Source: Klebsormidium nitens (lineage: Eukaryota; Streptophyta; Klebsormidiophyceae; Klebsormidiales; Klebsormidiaceae). From it: DNA of 64,000 nt. Every line of letters starts with the position of its first letter. Within the stretch, counting starts at the first letter, position 1. Shown here one piece after another: positions 47,251-58,844 of the stretch. Position numbers and translations under genes: made by a program. The stretch is taken from assembly GCA_000708835.1 (NCBI GenBank), contig DF237376.1:1-64000 (forward strand), written 5' to 3'. Under the pieces are notes generated by a model that did not search any database, was not told the origin of the DNA, and saw only the letters and a program-made list of their open reading frames with translations.

Positions 47251-49964
47251 ATGGGGGGCAACGCAAGCAAAGAGGAAGGACCTAGATTGGACAACATATC
47301 TCGCTTCTTGCAGGTAAATGATCAGCCGTCCTTCTATAAGGACTGTAAGGATTGGTATGTCTCAGGATCTTCCCGCTCAATGTCTGGCGCCTGTTGTTGA
47401 CGATGATAGCGGTGCATTCACCGCTTTCCTCTGAAGGCTTTGAATAATCAAGAGGGGGCTCGAAGATTACGAACAAAAAGAGCTTTGAGTCTGATTGAAA
47501 GCGATGATAAGCTCACAAAGCAAGTTCTCTTTCAATACTAGTCTTTCCTCCCTGAGGTATGAGCTCCATATCTGTTTGCAAAAGAGAACTTCTTTACTCT
47601 GTGTAGACCAGACCAACTCTGAAGATTCTGAAGCATGCTTACTGCATCTATTTCCCGCAGGAAAAACGCACGTGATACTCCTCGAATCGGGTCAAAAGCC
47701 TGACAACAGAAACGCTGTGTATACCATTTGCGAAGCGGCAGGCAAAATGATACTTTCCCCGATGAACAGGTGAACAGATATCCGGGGCCTGGTCATTTCT
47801 AGCTTATTGAAATTCTACCTCAAGGGATTCGATCTGCAAAGAACTTGGAAGTGATTGACTAATCAGGTATCTTTGTCAAGCACTTCCATTCCCAGATTGA
47901 GCATGCTCACTGGGGTCTCGAAAATCATTTTGCGGCGATGCAGGGTGAACTTGGACAGGGACTGCATCTTGGAAGCGTGCAAGGACCCTGATCAAGACTG
48001 GACTGTGCGCTTCAAGAGCCCTTTCCTCCAGGTTCGACACGGCTACATTTGTTTGAAACTTGACTTTCTCGCTTGCACAAGCGTCTGGTGTCTAAAACAG
48101 GAGAAGCAACTGAAAGTTCTTTCTGACTTTATGTCTCTACTCTTGTAGAGGCTTCTTACTGATCTACACATGCATCTTTAAAACAATTGGTCTCCGTTTC
48201 ACCTCATGTGAATGAGTCGGATCGAGGAACAATTGCAGCTGTCTTGGATCGAATCGCTACTCAGATCGAAATCCCAACCATCCTGCTTCTCTCATGCTTG
48301 CAGTCCGATGCTTGGTGGCTGGCCCCCCGCAATGGCCAACTTGTCTTTTGTGATTCGGACTCTGAGGTGAGACCAAAAGTTCTTGACTAATTTTTACTCG
48401 TAACAGTGTTATAAGACCTCAAAAATGCATAGGCTTGTAAGTTGCCGTCTGAAAATATCCGTGTGACGATTAGGCGCCATTAATCCGGCCTACCCCAAGA
48501 GTCTTATCTTCCCAGGTACTTTGCGCCGCAGTACACATCCGATGCCGTTCTCTCTTACAAAGGTCATACTTACCATCAGGATGTTTCAACTCTTCATTTG
48601 ATATTTCGAACATCTTCCTCTTTGAAGGAGACAAAGTGGACCGTCGAAGGGGATAACTTTGGGGACTGTCAACTCAAAAGCATCTGGTAAGGCAAGCTTA
48701 TGCAGCCAAAAGGTATCCGCGTCACCGCCCTGTCTCGTGCAGAAGGATAGGCTATCCATACATTTTGCCATGTCAAGTTTTTTCTCACGTGGATTGCCCC
48801 TGCCTAAGTGCTATCTTCGTGAAACGTTTGCACCCGCAAAACATTCAAGGTTGCCGTTGCCAAGCTCTCAAATAGCTCTTCAAAAGCACGCTTTCTCTTT
48901 CTCAAGTTAGTACCGAAGCATCATCACATCCTGTACGAAAGTTGTCACTTGACCACTTTCAAAAGCAGATCCGACGTCTTTTGCAGTGGAAACTGGTCGG
49001 CTACGGTGCGCTTTCTCTTCATGGCGTCAGAATGGTTTGATCCGGCCAATTTCCCGCTGTCTGAAGGCGGGCCTTATAAGCTGCAAAGCACAGCTTTGGC
49101 GGGGCTTCAGGAGCCGGTTCGCAAGAGAGTCATGTGAGTTTGTCAAGAGCTTCCAAAACATGTTGCAACGTTTGTGCCTGAAAATCACATGTTTCCGTTT
49201 TTCATTGATAGCTCAAGAGAACCAAACAAAGGCACATTGCTAAAGAGGAGACAAGAGGAGCGAGCAGGCTTGGTTGTTGGATACTCTCCCTCCTGAACTG
49301 CTTCGTCAAGTTTTGTGACGCATAACAAGTCTCATCAAAGCAGAGCGGTAGGTTGCAATCAGGCGGGCTTTATTTTCCTGAAAGAGCCCAGTCGCATTCA
49401 TCACCGTTCCATCGAGTCATCTTGATCAACCCGGGCGTTTTCACCAGAGTGGCAACGTCACCCTGATAGCAGTTCTATCGCCGGTAAAGCTTTTGGACTC
49501 TTGCATTGAAGAGAAAAACAGGGCTATTTTTGCGTGAAAGTGAAGGCCGATCAAGGTGCAGCTCGAAGTCTTGGATTGAAGCATTTGTATTAAGCTCTCT
49601 CACCATGCATCGATCTGCGTTCGAAAGTAAAGGGAGAGTGCAGCGCTCAGGTTGGAATTTGCGTTCAAGAGGCAGTGGTGGTGCACCTATCTGATAGATT
49701 AAGTTGCATACCTTCGCTCAAAAAGTTCCCGTGATTTCCTCCAGACACGAGTTCCCGGATCCGCCTGACCCTCAGAAACCAAGAGAGCCGCTGCGGGACG
49801 AAGAACAGAAAGTAGTCGACGCCGCCGTGAGACTTAACGACTACTTCCTACGGATGGATGTCGCAAAGGAAGCGCACACAGGGGCGGATATGGCACGGCA
49901 CTTCAGGAAAGTCGGAAAAGAGGTAGAGAGAGCTAGCAGAAGGCTTCCCAAAGAGGCGGCTTGA
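47251..49964 (+). CDS. orphan protein with N-myristoylation-type N-terminus
   Basis: Seven exons in phase: 47251-47313, 47612-47769, 47896-48031, 48304-48366, 48532-48686, 48987-49133 and 49745-49964; 313 residues. I do not recognise the family. The start MGGNASK fits the N-myristoyltransferase consensus (Gly2, small residue at 6, Lys at 7), so membrane attachment is likely. The middle is beta-like with Trp-rich phrases (DWTVRFKSPF, SDAWWLAPRNGQLVF, KWTVEGDNFGDCQL, GNWSATVRFLF). The end is a charged helix (VVDAAVRLNDYFLRMDVAKE, then FRKVGKEVERASRRL). Directly after the stop at 49962 the minus-one frame stays open to 50143 with similar helical composition. A one-base deletion may therefore have shortened the protein by about 60 residues. 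The donor after exon 3 (GTTCGA) is unusual. Confidence 0.7.
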
Positions 49965-50143
49965 AAAGGGTAGAGGACGCCGTGCTTGAGCTAGACCGCC
50001 GTCTACAGGGCATCCCACTCGACCCACATTTGCAGGTCGTGGTTCCGCTGAGCAGCAGAGACCTTGTTCCGAAGGGTCGGTCGGATTACAAAGCTTTTGT
50101 GGAGGGGTTCATGATGGGCCTGACGATGTGGCTTCTCGAGTGA
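49961..50143 (+). other. possible frameshifted C-terminal extension of the orphan gene
   Basis: Open frame, minus one relative to the last exon of the myristoylated orphan, starting across its stop codon. It encodes a plausible continuation (KRVEDAVLELDRRLQGIPLD, later YKAFVEGFMMGLTMWLLE). Either one base is missing in this sequence or the gene is being shortened. Confidence 0.4.
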
Positions 50144-51597
50144 GGGGTAGCGTCCTTTGAGGGTCCTCTGCAGTCTGTTTGCTTTGAATCGGGCTTGCTT
50201 GTTGTACATGGGGCTCGTAGTGCGCGCAAGCTTGCACAGCATCCGGTAGAGGGAGATAAGATCCTTGATGCATTGGAAGGAGCATTGAGAAAGGCAGCTT
50301 TAGCTTGCGAGTCGATAGTTTAAATAACTCAATCAGAGTGCGGTACGACTAGGGACATAAGGATCCTCCAGGTACTGTGACACTGTTCTTAAATGCATTG
50401 TCAATGTTTGCGATCGATCATGCATAAGCCAAACTGATTCCAATGCGATTCTCTAGGCTGCAGCAATGGCTAGGCATGAAGATGTAACCCGTTCTCAACC
50501 GGACGGACTCAAATGCTCGTGCATAAAATGTGGTGCGTTCTTGGAAATCTAGCCGTGTCAAAGGCTCTGCACTGCAAGCTGCAATCACCCATGGCCGGGT
50601 GCCAAAAGTCACATGATGTTTTTAGTATAGTGTTGAGACGAGCGGAAAGGAAACCAACGTACCGCTCGTTGCTTTCTTACACATGCTTGCCGATGGATGC
50701 TGCACGCAAACAATGACATGCAACATGCATCGAAATATGATACGGAGTGGCATCGCATGTACGGTCCGCCGGCCATGCACTGATTTCCGAAACTAAAGCG
50801 AACATTCAATATCGAGTTTATATGAGAATGATCAATGTTCTCTTGCACATACAGTCTCTCAGTCTACATGGGTTCTTGCCGATCTCCTGGGCGGCCGTTT
50901 AAAGACCAAACGAGTTATTTCGAGTACGGGTTGTGAAAGTTAGGCAGTCTCCCCTGTCACCGTTGAACCCTCGAAGGCATTTGAATTTGGAAACAATCCT
51001 GGTCCTAAAGGCCCTTTTGCTACTGCCGAACGTCGCAATCTCGCTTGTGTCCACTTTTCCAGTGAGTCTTTTGACAAGTTTGGCTGCAGTATCGGGCAAT
51101 CCTGCATCGACCGCATCTCATGAAGATCCCCCTTTGGTTCTCCGCTCGCGAACACGCCTGAGAGAGTGTACACGAGTAGGTTCAGCAAGGGAATCCGAAA
51201 CATCGGACAGAATCCAGATCTGCAACTCTCGTCCCCTTTTGAATCAACCGTGCATGTCTCACTAAGGGAAAATACTATCGCCGACCCTCGAACCAGAACC
51301 AGATGAACGGTTTAAGAGAGCAGCTTCGACGGGCCTCAGTTTCAGAATCGCATCTCCAACGAGTTCGAAGCTGCCTCATTCGCGGATGCCTTCAACCCGA
51401 GAATGCGAAAGAGCCGGCCACAACGGCCTTTGAAGGTACTAGTTCCACCGGTTGACAAGCCTCATAATACGACAACAAGCCACAACTCCCTCCGCGTTCT
51501 TTCGATCTCCAATCATTTGCCTTGAGTTCCCAAGGCGGGCGGGCCTACATGAATATCCTGCCGTAAGAATCAATCTGACCCACTTTGATGCACCATA
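50144..51597. other. intergenic, nothing assigned
   Basis: No coding exon, RNA gene or clear repeat found on either strand. Confidence 0.5.
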
Positions 51598-53830
51598 TCA
51601 ACAAGCTCTCTCAGCTGCTTCGTAAGGCAGAAATGCAGTTCCAGGGGAGTGACTTTTCGGCGACGGCCTTACCTGGTTGGCGCACTGTCGGAGCGAAAAC
51701 GCGGCCGCCACCAGCTCCCACACCGCCTCTACCCTGCTCGTCACGTCCGCAGCTTCCGGCGACAATTGCCCCTCCCGTTCCGCCCGGAAACGGAACCGTT
51801 GCAGCCGCTCCCGCTCCTCGATGATCGAAACGAAATGGGGGACGCCCTCTCCCTCGCAAAAGGCTACGAAGTTCGCTGCCGAGGGAGTGCGAGCGCCGCC
51901 CGGGACGGCTGCGCGGAGGTCCGAGAGGTAGCCCGGGTCCCACTTCCCGGCCACGTCTTTCCGGCTGCTGCAGAGCTCATTTCCACGATGCGGACGTGCC
52001 CCGCGAGCCGGTCGAACTCCTCGGAGTGGCACCGCAGTATGCGCTGATTCGATTCGAAGTGGGGGAGGACCGCGTCCTTGACACCACGCCAGTTGCCCAC
52101 CAGCTGCCGGACGAAGAGGTGCAGCAGCTCTGGTGTCAAGAAGGCGCTCGGCTGGACGTCCAACTTGGAGCAGAGAGTCAGGAGCGGGAGAGGGTTTAGC
52201 TGCTCGTGAAACGTCGGCCCCGCCGCATGCGCCGCGATCTTGAAGACCCACCCGAGCGCCCCTTCTCTCACCAGCGCTTCCTTCACGGCATTCTCCTGGG
52301 CGATGGTGCTGCTGCCACGTGGCACTCGGAGGGGCGCTAGGACGCACAGCGCAAAGTCCTCGGTCGCGTCCAGGGACAGCTGCCGCGCTTCTGCGAAGCG
52401 CTTGCAGACCTCCAGAAAGCGCTGGTCGTTCAGAATGGCGGCCAGGGATGCCCACGTGGCGCCAGCACATTGGCCGACAGTGGTCAGCGCCAGCACGTCC
52501 CCCGTATCGGTCGAAGCCCACCGCTGCAGCTGTAATCACGACAGGAGGCGTGCGCCGACCTCCTCTAGCTGACTGAACGTCGATTATGGAAGGGCCTCTG
52601 ACCGAGCCAGTTCTGCTCTAGTAAGGTTGAATAGGATGAAGATCATGGTGGCTGAGAGATCGGGGTGGACGGCTCGCCAGTAGTTCTCCAGCCCTTCAGA
52701 AACGGGAAGCACGAGAGGGGACAGGCAAAGCTGCCTGTGCAGATCAGCCTGGCAGTAGTCCTCGTCTTGCCGCCGCTTTGCAAAGAAGGTGGCGAGCTGC
52801 GTGATGACGTCTACCAGGCGGGCTATGTCCGGAGGGCTCTCTTGGAGGGCCTCCTGCAATGCGCTGAAAGTCATGAAGGGCGAATCCGCGATCAAAATGG
52901 AAGGCTCCCTCGCGCCGTCACCCCTTGCCGCCTCCCGCCCCAAATTCTCTGCCGGAAACGTTTGTGAGTGATTCGTCAGCCGTTCCAGGAATAGCTGCCG
53001 CTGCGTGCCGTGTCCAGGAATGTGCTTCAGCATTGTCCGCACTCGCTCGACACTCGGCCGGAAATCAAAGACCCCCTTGGACCCGTCCGCCAGAATGTCG
53101 AACAGCCCCAGAATGGCGTCCACACAGGTCTGAAGGACGTCGCCCGTTTCTGACATCAGCAGTGTCCTGTTATTGGGGTCTTCGAAAACTTGCTGCATCC
53201 GCTCCAGAAGCGCGGCCCCCCAGGCGGCAGCCTTTGATGCCAGCTCAGGTGACTTTCCTGTGTGGACCCTTGCGGCGAGGCACATATCGCAGGCGAGATG
53301 CACAGCCATAGAGACAAAGTCCAGACCGCTGAGCAATAGACGTTCTGCTTCTGTGAACCTGGGGCAGGCCTGTTCGAGCGGCAGTGTCTCAAGCAGCCTT
53401 TCCAACACTCCGATCTGCAGCCACTTGGATGCGAGGTCTTTCTGCGACTTGCAGAGGAGAATGGCGGTCGTGATCAGGTTGCTGGCGCTCATCAGGCTAA
53501 GGTAATTGTAAGGGGGCTCCGAGGCTTGCGCAACGAGCGAGGGAAGCTCCTGGAAGAATGCTGCCAGGGTGTCTGCAGCCCCGCACTCAAGGAGAGTTTG
53601 TGTGGGCTTTGGGAAGTGTGCGCTCGAGGCAATCAGCTTGGACATATAGTACACAAGGGAAGGCTCTTTGGTGAGCAGCTTTAGCAAAGATTTCAAGATG
53701 ATCTCGACAGTTTCTGAGTTTTGACAGAGAGCGAGGATTTGCCTGAAAGCTTTTGTTGGTAATCTCAGCGACAACACGGCTGCCCGACTCTCTGATAACC
53801 TTGCGTAGCCATCAGTGACTGGGGTTTGAA
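51598..53830 (-). pseudogene. intronless helical-repeat protein pseudogene
   Basis: A long intronless open frame on the minus strand (about 53830 down to 52584) reads as an all-helical, Leu/Ala-rich protein, perhaps armadillo-like (for example ILKSLLKLLTKEPSLVYYMS and LLERMQQVFEDPNN). Coding character continues past a TAA at about 52584 and a TGA at about 52538 (LEEVGARLL, then DTGDVLALTTVGQCAG), and again after a frameshift near 51965 (KWDPGYLSDLRAAVPGG, then GVPHFVSIIEERERLQRF) to a stop at 51598. Two stops plus one frameshift argue for a pseudogene. The lack of introns, in a region where the other genes have one every 60-300 coding bases, suggests a retrocopy. No poly-A tail was seen. The upstream frame to 54026 looks like flanking sequence. 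Family not identified. Confidence 0.6.
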
Positions 53831-54093
53831 AGCGACGGATCGAAAAAAAACGCAAGTTTAGATTGATTGATTGAGAGAGATATCTTCGGAGCTGACTCTG
53901 GAAGACAAACGCAGAATATCGACTAAGCGTACCGAACCGCGTCGCTGCTCTCGTGCTGTTGCGACAGGGCAAGAACATAGGAATCTGCCACGTGTAAGGA
54001 TTGACGGTCGTCGATATCGGTTCCATGATTTACGGCGGTACACTGCCGAAGACTTTTATTATATAGATTTGGAAGGTTCCGTAAACGTACGCG

Positions 54094-54173
54094 CTCTTTT
54101 TAGCCCAGACGGCAAAGAGTTTGGTCGGACGGCTCGAGCCTCGAGGTCCAGGGTTCGAATCCTGGCAGGAACG
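54094..54173 (+). other. tRNA-like element with A and B boxes
   Basis: TAGCCCAGACGG at 54101-54112 resembles a Pol III A box and GGTTCGAATCC at 54152-54162 is a perfect B box with a T-arm that mostly pairs. I could not build a full cloverleaf or a clear anticodon. It may be a tRNA pseudogene or the head of a SINE. Confidence 0.35.
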
Positions 54174-54488
54174 TCAGTTCTTCGGGACTCGAGTCTCAAC
54201 CCCTAAAAGGGATGTCGTGGACACGTGTCGAATTCCTATGTTCTTGCCTGTCGTGAACCATCGCGAGACAGCTTCGATGCAATTTGTCGAAAGCGTTACA
54301 TGCGTTACATATATACATGTCATTCTATATAATTATTCGATTTCGATTTCGATACACCATGTGTGACATATATAAGAGACATATATCCCTGGTGATGTCA
54401 CAGAACAAATGTGCAGCATCTTCAAATTCACCTTGGTCAAAAGCAGTCCGAAACATCGGATGCATTTGGTGGCATGTTATCTTTCTGC

Positions 54489-54590
54489 GCTCGGCTAGCT
54501 CAGCTGGCTAGAGTGCAGTTCGATACAACTGCCACGTGCCTTCCACTTGTGGTTGGCCCGAAGGTCCGCGGGTCAAATCCCGTAGTTTGC
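54489..54590 (+). other. second tRNA-like element
   Basis: TAGCTCAGCTGG at 54496-54507 is a textbook A box with a pairing D arm, and GGTCAAATCC at 54571-54580 is a near-perfect B box. The stem CAGTT/AACTG has a 6-base loop, not the 7 bases a tRNA needs, and the acceptor arms do not pair. It is likely a degenerate tRNA or tRNA-derived repeat. Confidence 0.4.
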
Positions 54591-55398
54591 AACTTTCTCT
54601 GGACGGAGGGGTTGGCCTGCCTCCTTTCGGAATTTTCTGTGGATCTGGCTAAAGGTCATTCAAGTATGCCTGGCTGCGGAGAAAATCTTCGCTAGCCGGC
54701 GCAGAAAGATAACCCGAAGTCACCACTTGAATATATAAGGCCATTTTCAACCTGTTTGCCGGCGTTCCGTCCGCTGCGCTTCCTTTGTTTCCGGCGCGCA
54801 GAATCGCGATTTATTGTTGAAAGTGGCGAAGCCGTAGGAATGGGTTTGAAACCGTCGCTGTACGACTTGGCATTTCTCTAGAGGTTTCGCGGCACTATCG
54901 AAGACTTACGGACCCTTAAAACTCCTCCCCGCATACGCAGAGAAGAACTCCCAAGTCCCGACTTACATTTATTTAGTTTGCGATACATTGTTTGCGATTC
55001 ATCGAGGCCGTTTGCCTCGAATATCGACCGTGCTCGTCACTCGTCGTTTTTCGGCGCGTCGGTCGTAGTCCGTATGCAAATTTTATACACTCTCAACCGT
55101 TGCTTCATACGGCTGTGCCAACTCTGGACGGTCACGATTGCGCGATCGTTTAAATCCAAAATGGCATGGCTTACGGAGCAGAAGGCTCCCGTTCTAGTTT
55201 TTCCGTCGTTTTGGATGAAGGCAAAATAAAAACGACCTCTATTTTAAAACTGGAGTTGCCACCCCGTGTTTCGGCCATATGCTTATGACGGCCGCCTCAT
55301 ACGGTTAAGACCACCGACTCATACTTGGTATGGTCCAAACCTCATGACTTATGATCGACGCCGCATATGGCAATATGAGGTTTTGTTCATAATATCGG

Positions 55399-55456
55399 TG
55401 AGACTGGGTTGACTCGGTGACTCGGTGACTCGGTGACTCGGTTGACTCGGTGACTC
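55399..55456. repeat. minisatellite of 8-9 bp units (GACTCGGT)
   Basis: About six head-to-tail units of (T)GACTCGGT directly in front of the promoter block of the next gene. Confidence 0.9.
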
Positions 55457-55483
55457 TGGCACCGTGACTGCCAAGCCGCGGCC

Positions 55484-55620
55484 GGTCGGCTGCGCAATCG
55501 TCCATCCGACCCGGCCGCGGCCATTTAAAATGTAGGGCGCAAACCTCGATTGCAAAACCCTGGACGTACCACATTTCGGCGGGCGCCCGCCAAGCGCGCG
55601 GCCGGTGCCATCTTTGCGGC
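55484..55620 (+). promoter_or_regulatory. promoter block shared with the gene at 47.3 kb (copy B)
   Basis: Second copy of the block at 47053-47180. Its AAAACCCTG core (55554-55562) lies 139 bp before the ATG at 55693, almost the same distance as copy A. The stretch GCGCAAACCTCGATTGCAAA and ACGTACCACATTTCGGCGGG are the best-kept parts. Confidence 0.6.
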
Positions 55621-55692
55621 AATGGTTGACGCGGGCCAGCCGCGCCAACTTCGGAAATCATTGGATTGAGCTACTACTACGCTGGGATTGCC

Positions 55693-58339
55693 ATGCAAGG
55701 CGCATGCTGTACAACGAGCTCGACAGGAACGCTCCTTGATGCTGTTGCCTTCCCACCGATTCCTCCTTTCTCTGATTCTGCCGATCAGGATCTATTTACT
55801 GCCATGTTCCGGTTTTTCTGCACCGCTCGCCGGGCCCTCACTTTGGGTCAACTCCAAGAAGCAACGAGAATGACAAAGAAGGTAAGCAATTTTTCCTTAA
55901 CTTCAACCTCTAGATCATGTTGTGTTCTTTGTCAGGTCTCCACCAATGTTGGTCTAGTGGTAGATTTAGATCGAGGCTGGTTGGTTTGAGGAGCACAGGG
56001 CAAGCACAAAGGCTTCTGTAAATGGAGAGGTAGCCAAGAAAGAGACTTTGGAAGGATTTTCTGCGCTTAATATGGACCAGGAGTCTTAGCCAGCCGGTAA
56101 TTGTTGCAGGTAGGAGCAATGGCATACTCCAGTGATGCGTCGGAGCGCGTTCGTTTCTTCATCACCCAGGTAATGACAAGCTTTCCACAAATCGTGTACT
56201 GGGCGATAGAAACTCTATGTTTGGGGTTGCAGGTGTTCATCTAATGGAATCTTCTTGACTGTGTTGCCGTAATGGAACTTGTCAGAAATTGTCATACTGT
56301 TACCAAGGAGCCGAAGCTGCCTTCGTTGTGACGTTTCTGTTCAAGTCATTGACGCTTCAGTCCACACAGAACGCCTTCTTGAATTTATCTGAGCCTGTGA
56401 TGTAGATCTCAATCATAGTATGAAGCTCCCATTTACATGATAGACGCAGGTGTTGTCAGCATTGTGGAGTTACGTGCTCGTTTAAGTTTCTCTCTGTGCT
56501 TTTGTCAGGGGCTGCCAGCGGATCTGGCGGAGAGCCTCGGAAAGAAGCGCCGAAGCCAGGACGTGGTAGTGTGGTTTCTGCGGGAGAAACTTGCCCAGGA
56601 GAAGGTGCTGTCAGATCACCATCAGGAACTTTCGGCGGTGAGGCAGGCCGCAATGGAGTATCTCGAGGAGCTGGCAACGGCTAAAGAGCAGCGGGCGGAG
56701 CTGCGGGGGCAGCTGAAACTCACGCGGATGGAGTTTCTCCGGACGCGGGGGAAACTAAATTCCAGGGGCCTGCTGGGTATGCCCCATCTTCTTAGTTCAC
56801 TTTGTAGCTCGTCATCCAAAGTTATGCAAATGATGCAGGGAACCAGGTCTGAACGAGGTAGAACTGGTGGAAGTTATGGACAAGCATCTCGTCGGGGAAG
56901 AGATGCACTTCATCTTCAACATCTAGGGAAAGGAAGCCTGGTTCGGCTTCTGTTGCAGAGTCCTGTTAATGCAGAGTGGCTGTACCACTTGCCATGGAAC
57001 TAGAAGTAGTATGTTCCTCTGTCTTGGAATGCATGCACCTTAAAATGCTAAGCTACTGTTTTGCATCCCGCGAGCGCAACGGCATGCTGCATGCGAGAAC
57101 CGTCCCCTTTCACTCTGGGTGTGAAGTACTTGTTTGTGATGTTTTGACATTCCAGGACTTCAGCCGAAGGGGTAGGCAACAGTGGCAGCTCTTTAGGCTC
57201 ATTTGCGTGTGCTTCGTTATGGCCAATCGCAAGTGGGCACTCTGGATCTGTTGTGGTATAAGTTCGAGAATCCAGTCATATACTCTGTCTGCTTCATTTG
57301 GTTCGCTTGGCTCATGGTGACATCATCAGGACTGCTATCCTGCGTTTTTCCGAGAGGTCACGCACATGAGTTTTCTGCATTCTTTACAATTATTGGCTGG
57401 CTTACATAACCTTTCTTTTGCAGAACACATCAGCGACGATCTTTACGAGGCCCTCCCAGCCCCCCCCCCACTACCTCCGGAAGGGTCACCCGGAGGGACA
57501 GATTCGCCGCAGTCCTTGGTGATCCTGCATACGTGGGGCTCCTGGACGCGCTGAACAAGCTGGAGAAGGTCTCCCCCGCTACGTGGGCCGCGCGCTTCCT
57601 TGCGATGTATGCCACCCTCTCGAGTCATATCCATGACTTCCAGACTCCGGAGGAGTGGCGGAACTCCGGCGCGCGCCTGGTTATCGCAGAGGGGCCGCTG
57701 ACCAGCAGGGATTGTCGGGTGCTCGACACCACCTGCCTATACTTCGATATCGACCACATTGTTCATTGGGCGGCCAGGACGTCGTCGGGTCAGTTTTTGT
57801 CCTTACCTCTGAGCAGGAAATCAAACTTGAGTTTACTTGTGCCCTTGTCTGATGTTGAAACCCCCTTATCAGCAAACCCCCTTATTAGCAAGTGAAGGTT
57901 TGTTGGGCAAGTTTATGCGATCTGTGGAGATGGTCAGAGCCCCTCATGAGGAAAGCTTGTAGTAAGTGTCGTTGCTCTGGTAGGATGTCCCAAGTCACGT
58001 ATTCCGGATAAGCCTCCCAACCTTCATGCAAATGAGGTTCTCATTAACAAATTTTTTCCGTGCAGTGGAGGACGGTTTGGAGGAGGATTTGGGAAAAGGG
58101 TGAGAGTACACCTTTTTGAGAGCTGGCGGAATTTTTGGAAGAGATAATGTTGCAGATTGCCAGTCTGGGTTGCGTTGAGATGCGTAAGTCAAAGTCTGTA
58201 GGGCAGATGTCGGCGAAAGAGTTACTGAGACCTTGAACTCTAGTATCGCAGACATTGAGGCGGATTGTTGCAGAGGACCTCCCGAAGACGGTGCAACGCA
58301 AGTTCGCGGGAGAGACGCTGGGGCCCAACGCAGCAGGGG
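55693..58339 (+). CDS. orphan coiled-coil protein with a poly-C frameshift
   Basis: Exons in phase: 55693-55881, 56110-56169, 56509-56776, 57424-57788 and 58274-58339. The family is not recognised. The N-terminus is a helical segment (DLFTAMFRFF, then LTLGQLQEATRMTKK). Exon 3 is a long charged coiled coil (VVVWFLREKLAQEKVLSDHH to KLTRMEFLRTRGKL). Exon 4 continues into a folded-looking part (RFAAVLGDPAYVGLLDALNK, then ATWAARFLAMYATLSSHIHD). Within exon 4, a run of ten Cs at about 57460-57469 separates two frames: before it the spliced frame reads EHISDDLYEALPAPPP, after it coding continues one frame over. Read literally, the spliced frame stops near 57554. One more C would keep the frame and also make the junction to the exon at 58274 phase-correct (EDLPKTVQRKF). 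The 3' end is unknown, because the last donor (GTAAGT at 58340) points to a further exon. Confidence 0.55.
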
Positions 58340-58844
58340 GTAAGTTACTAAAGACACAGGCTCCGTGCAGAAGGTTGACTGATGTGTACTTTCTCTCTGA
58401 TAGGCGTCTGTCAACCGGCGAAGTGGACAACCCCTCGTTCTCCTGTAAACATTGTTTTCCACGTGTGGTGTCTCAGCCCTGCTCGATTGCATGACGAATC
58501 TGACATCCCACTACAGCTTTGGATAGATGGTAGAGTTTGAAAATCTACCATTGACAAAAGGGGGTCTCTAGGTATCTGATTGAGCTTCTTCATTGACCAA
58601 GTAGATTCATAGGTGCAAAAGTGACCAATAGCAAGAAGTGGGCATTCCAATGTCCGCATTTGACCTTACGACAACTGAGGAGCTCACTCCTGGGGCTTGA
58701 GTACACGTAATTCCGTGACGATCGGTAACTTCATGCGTCACAGGCGCAAGCAGTAGCATGTAGCAGGTGCAGAAAGGTAGGCTTGCACAAGCCCACGTGT
58801 TTCCTCCCATTCACTGGACATTGGCTCACGTGTCCCCTTCTCAG

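Noticed and set aside
52514-52586. Possible 73-bp intron that would remove both stop codons of the helical-repeat gene
   Set aside because: A GTCAGA donor and TTACAG acceptor exist, but the phases do not match the flanking reading frames. The stops were therefore kept as disruptions.
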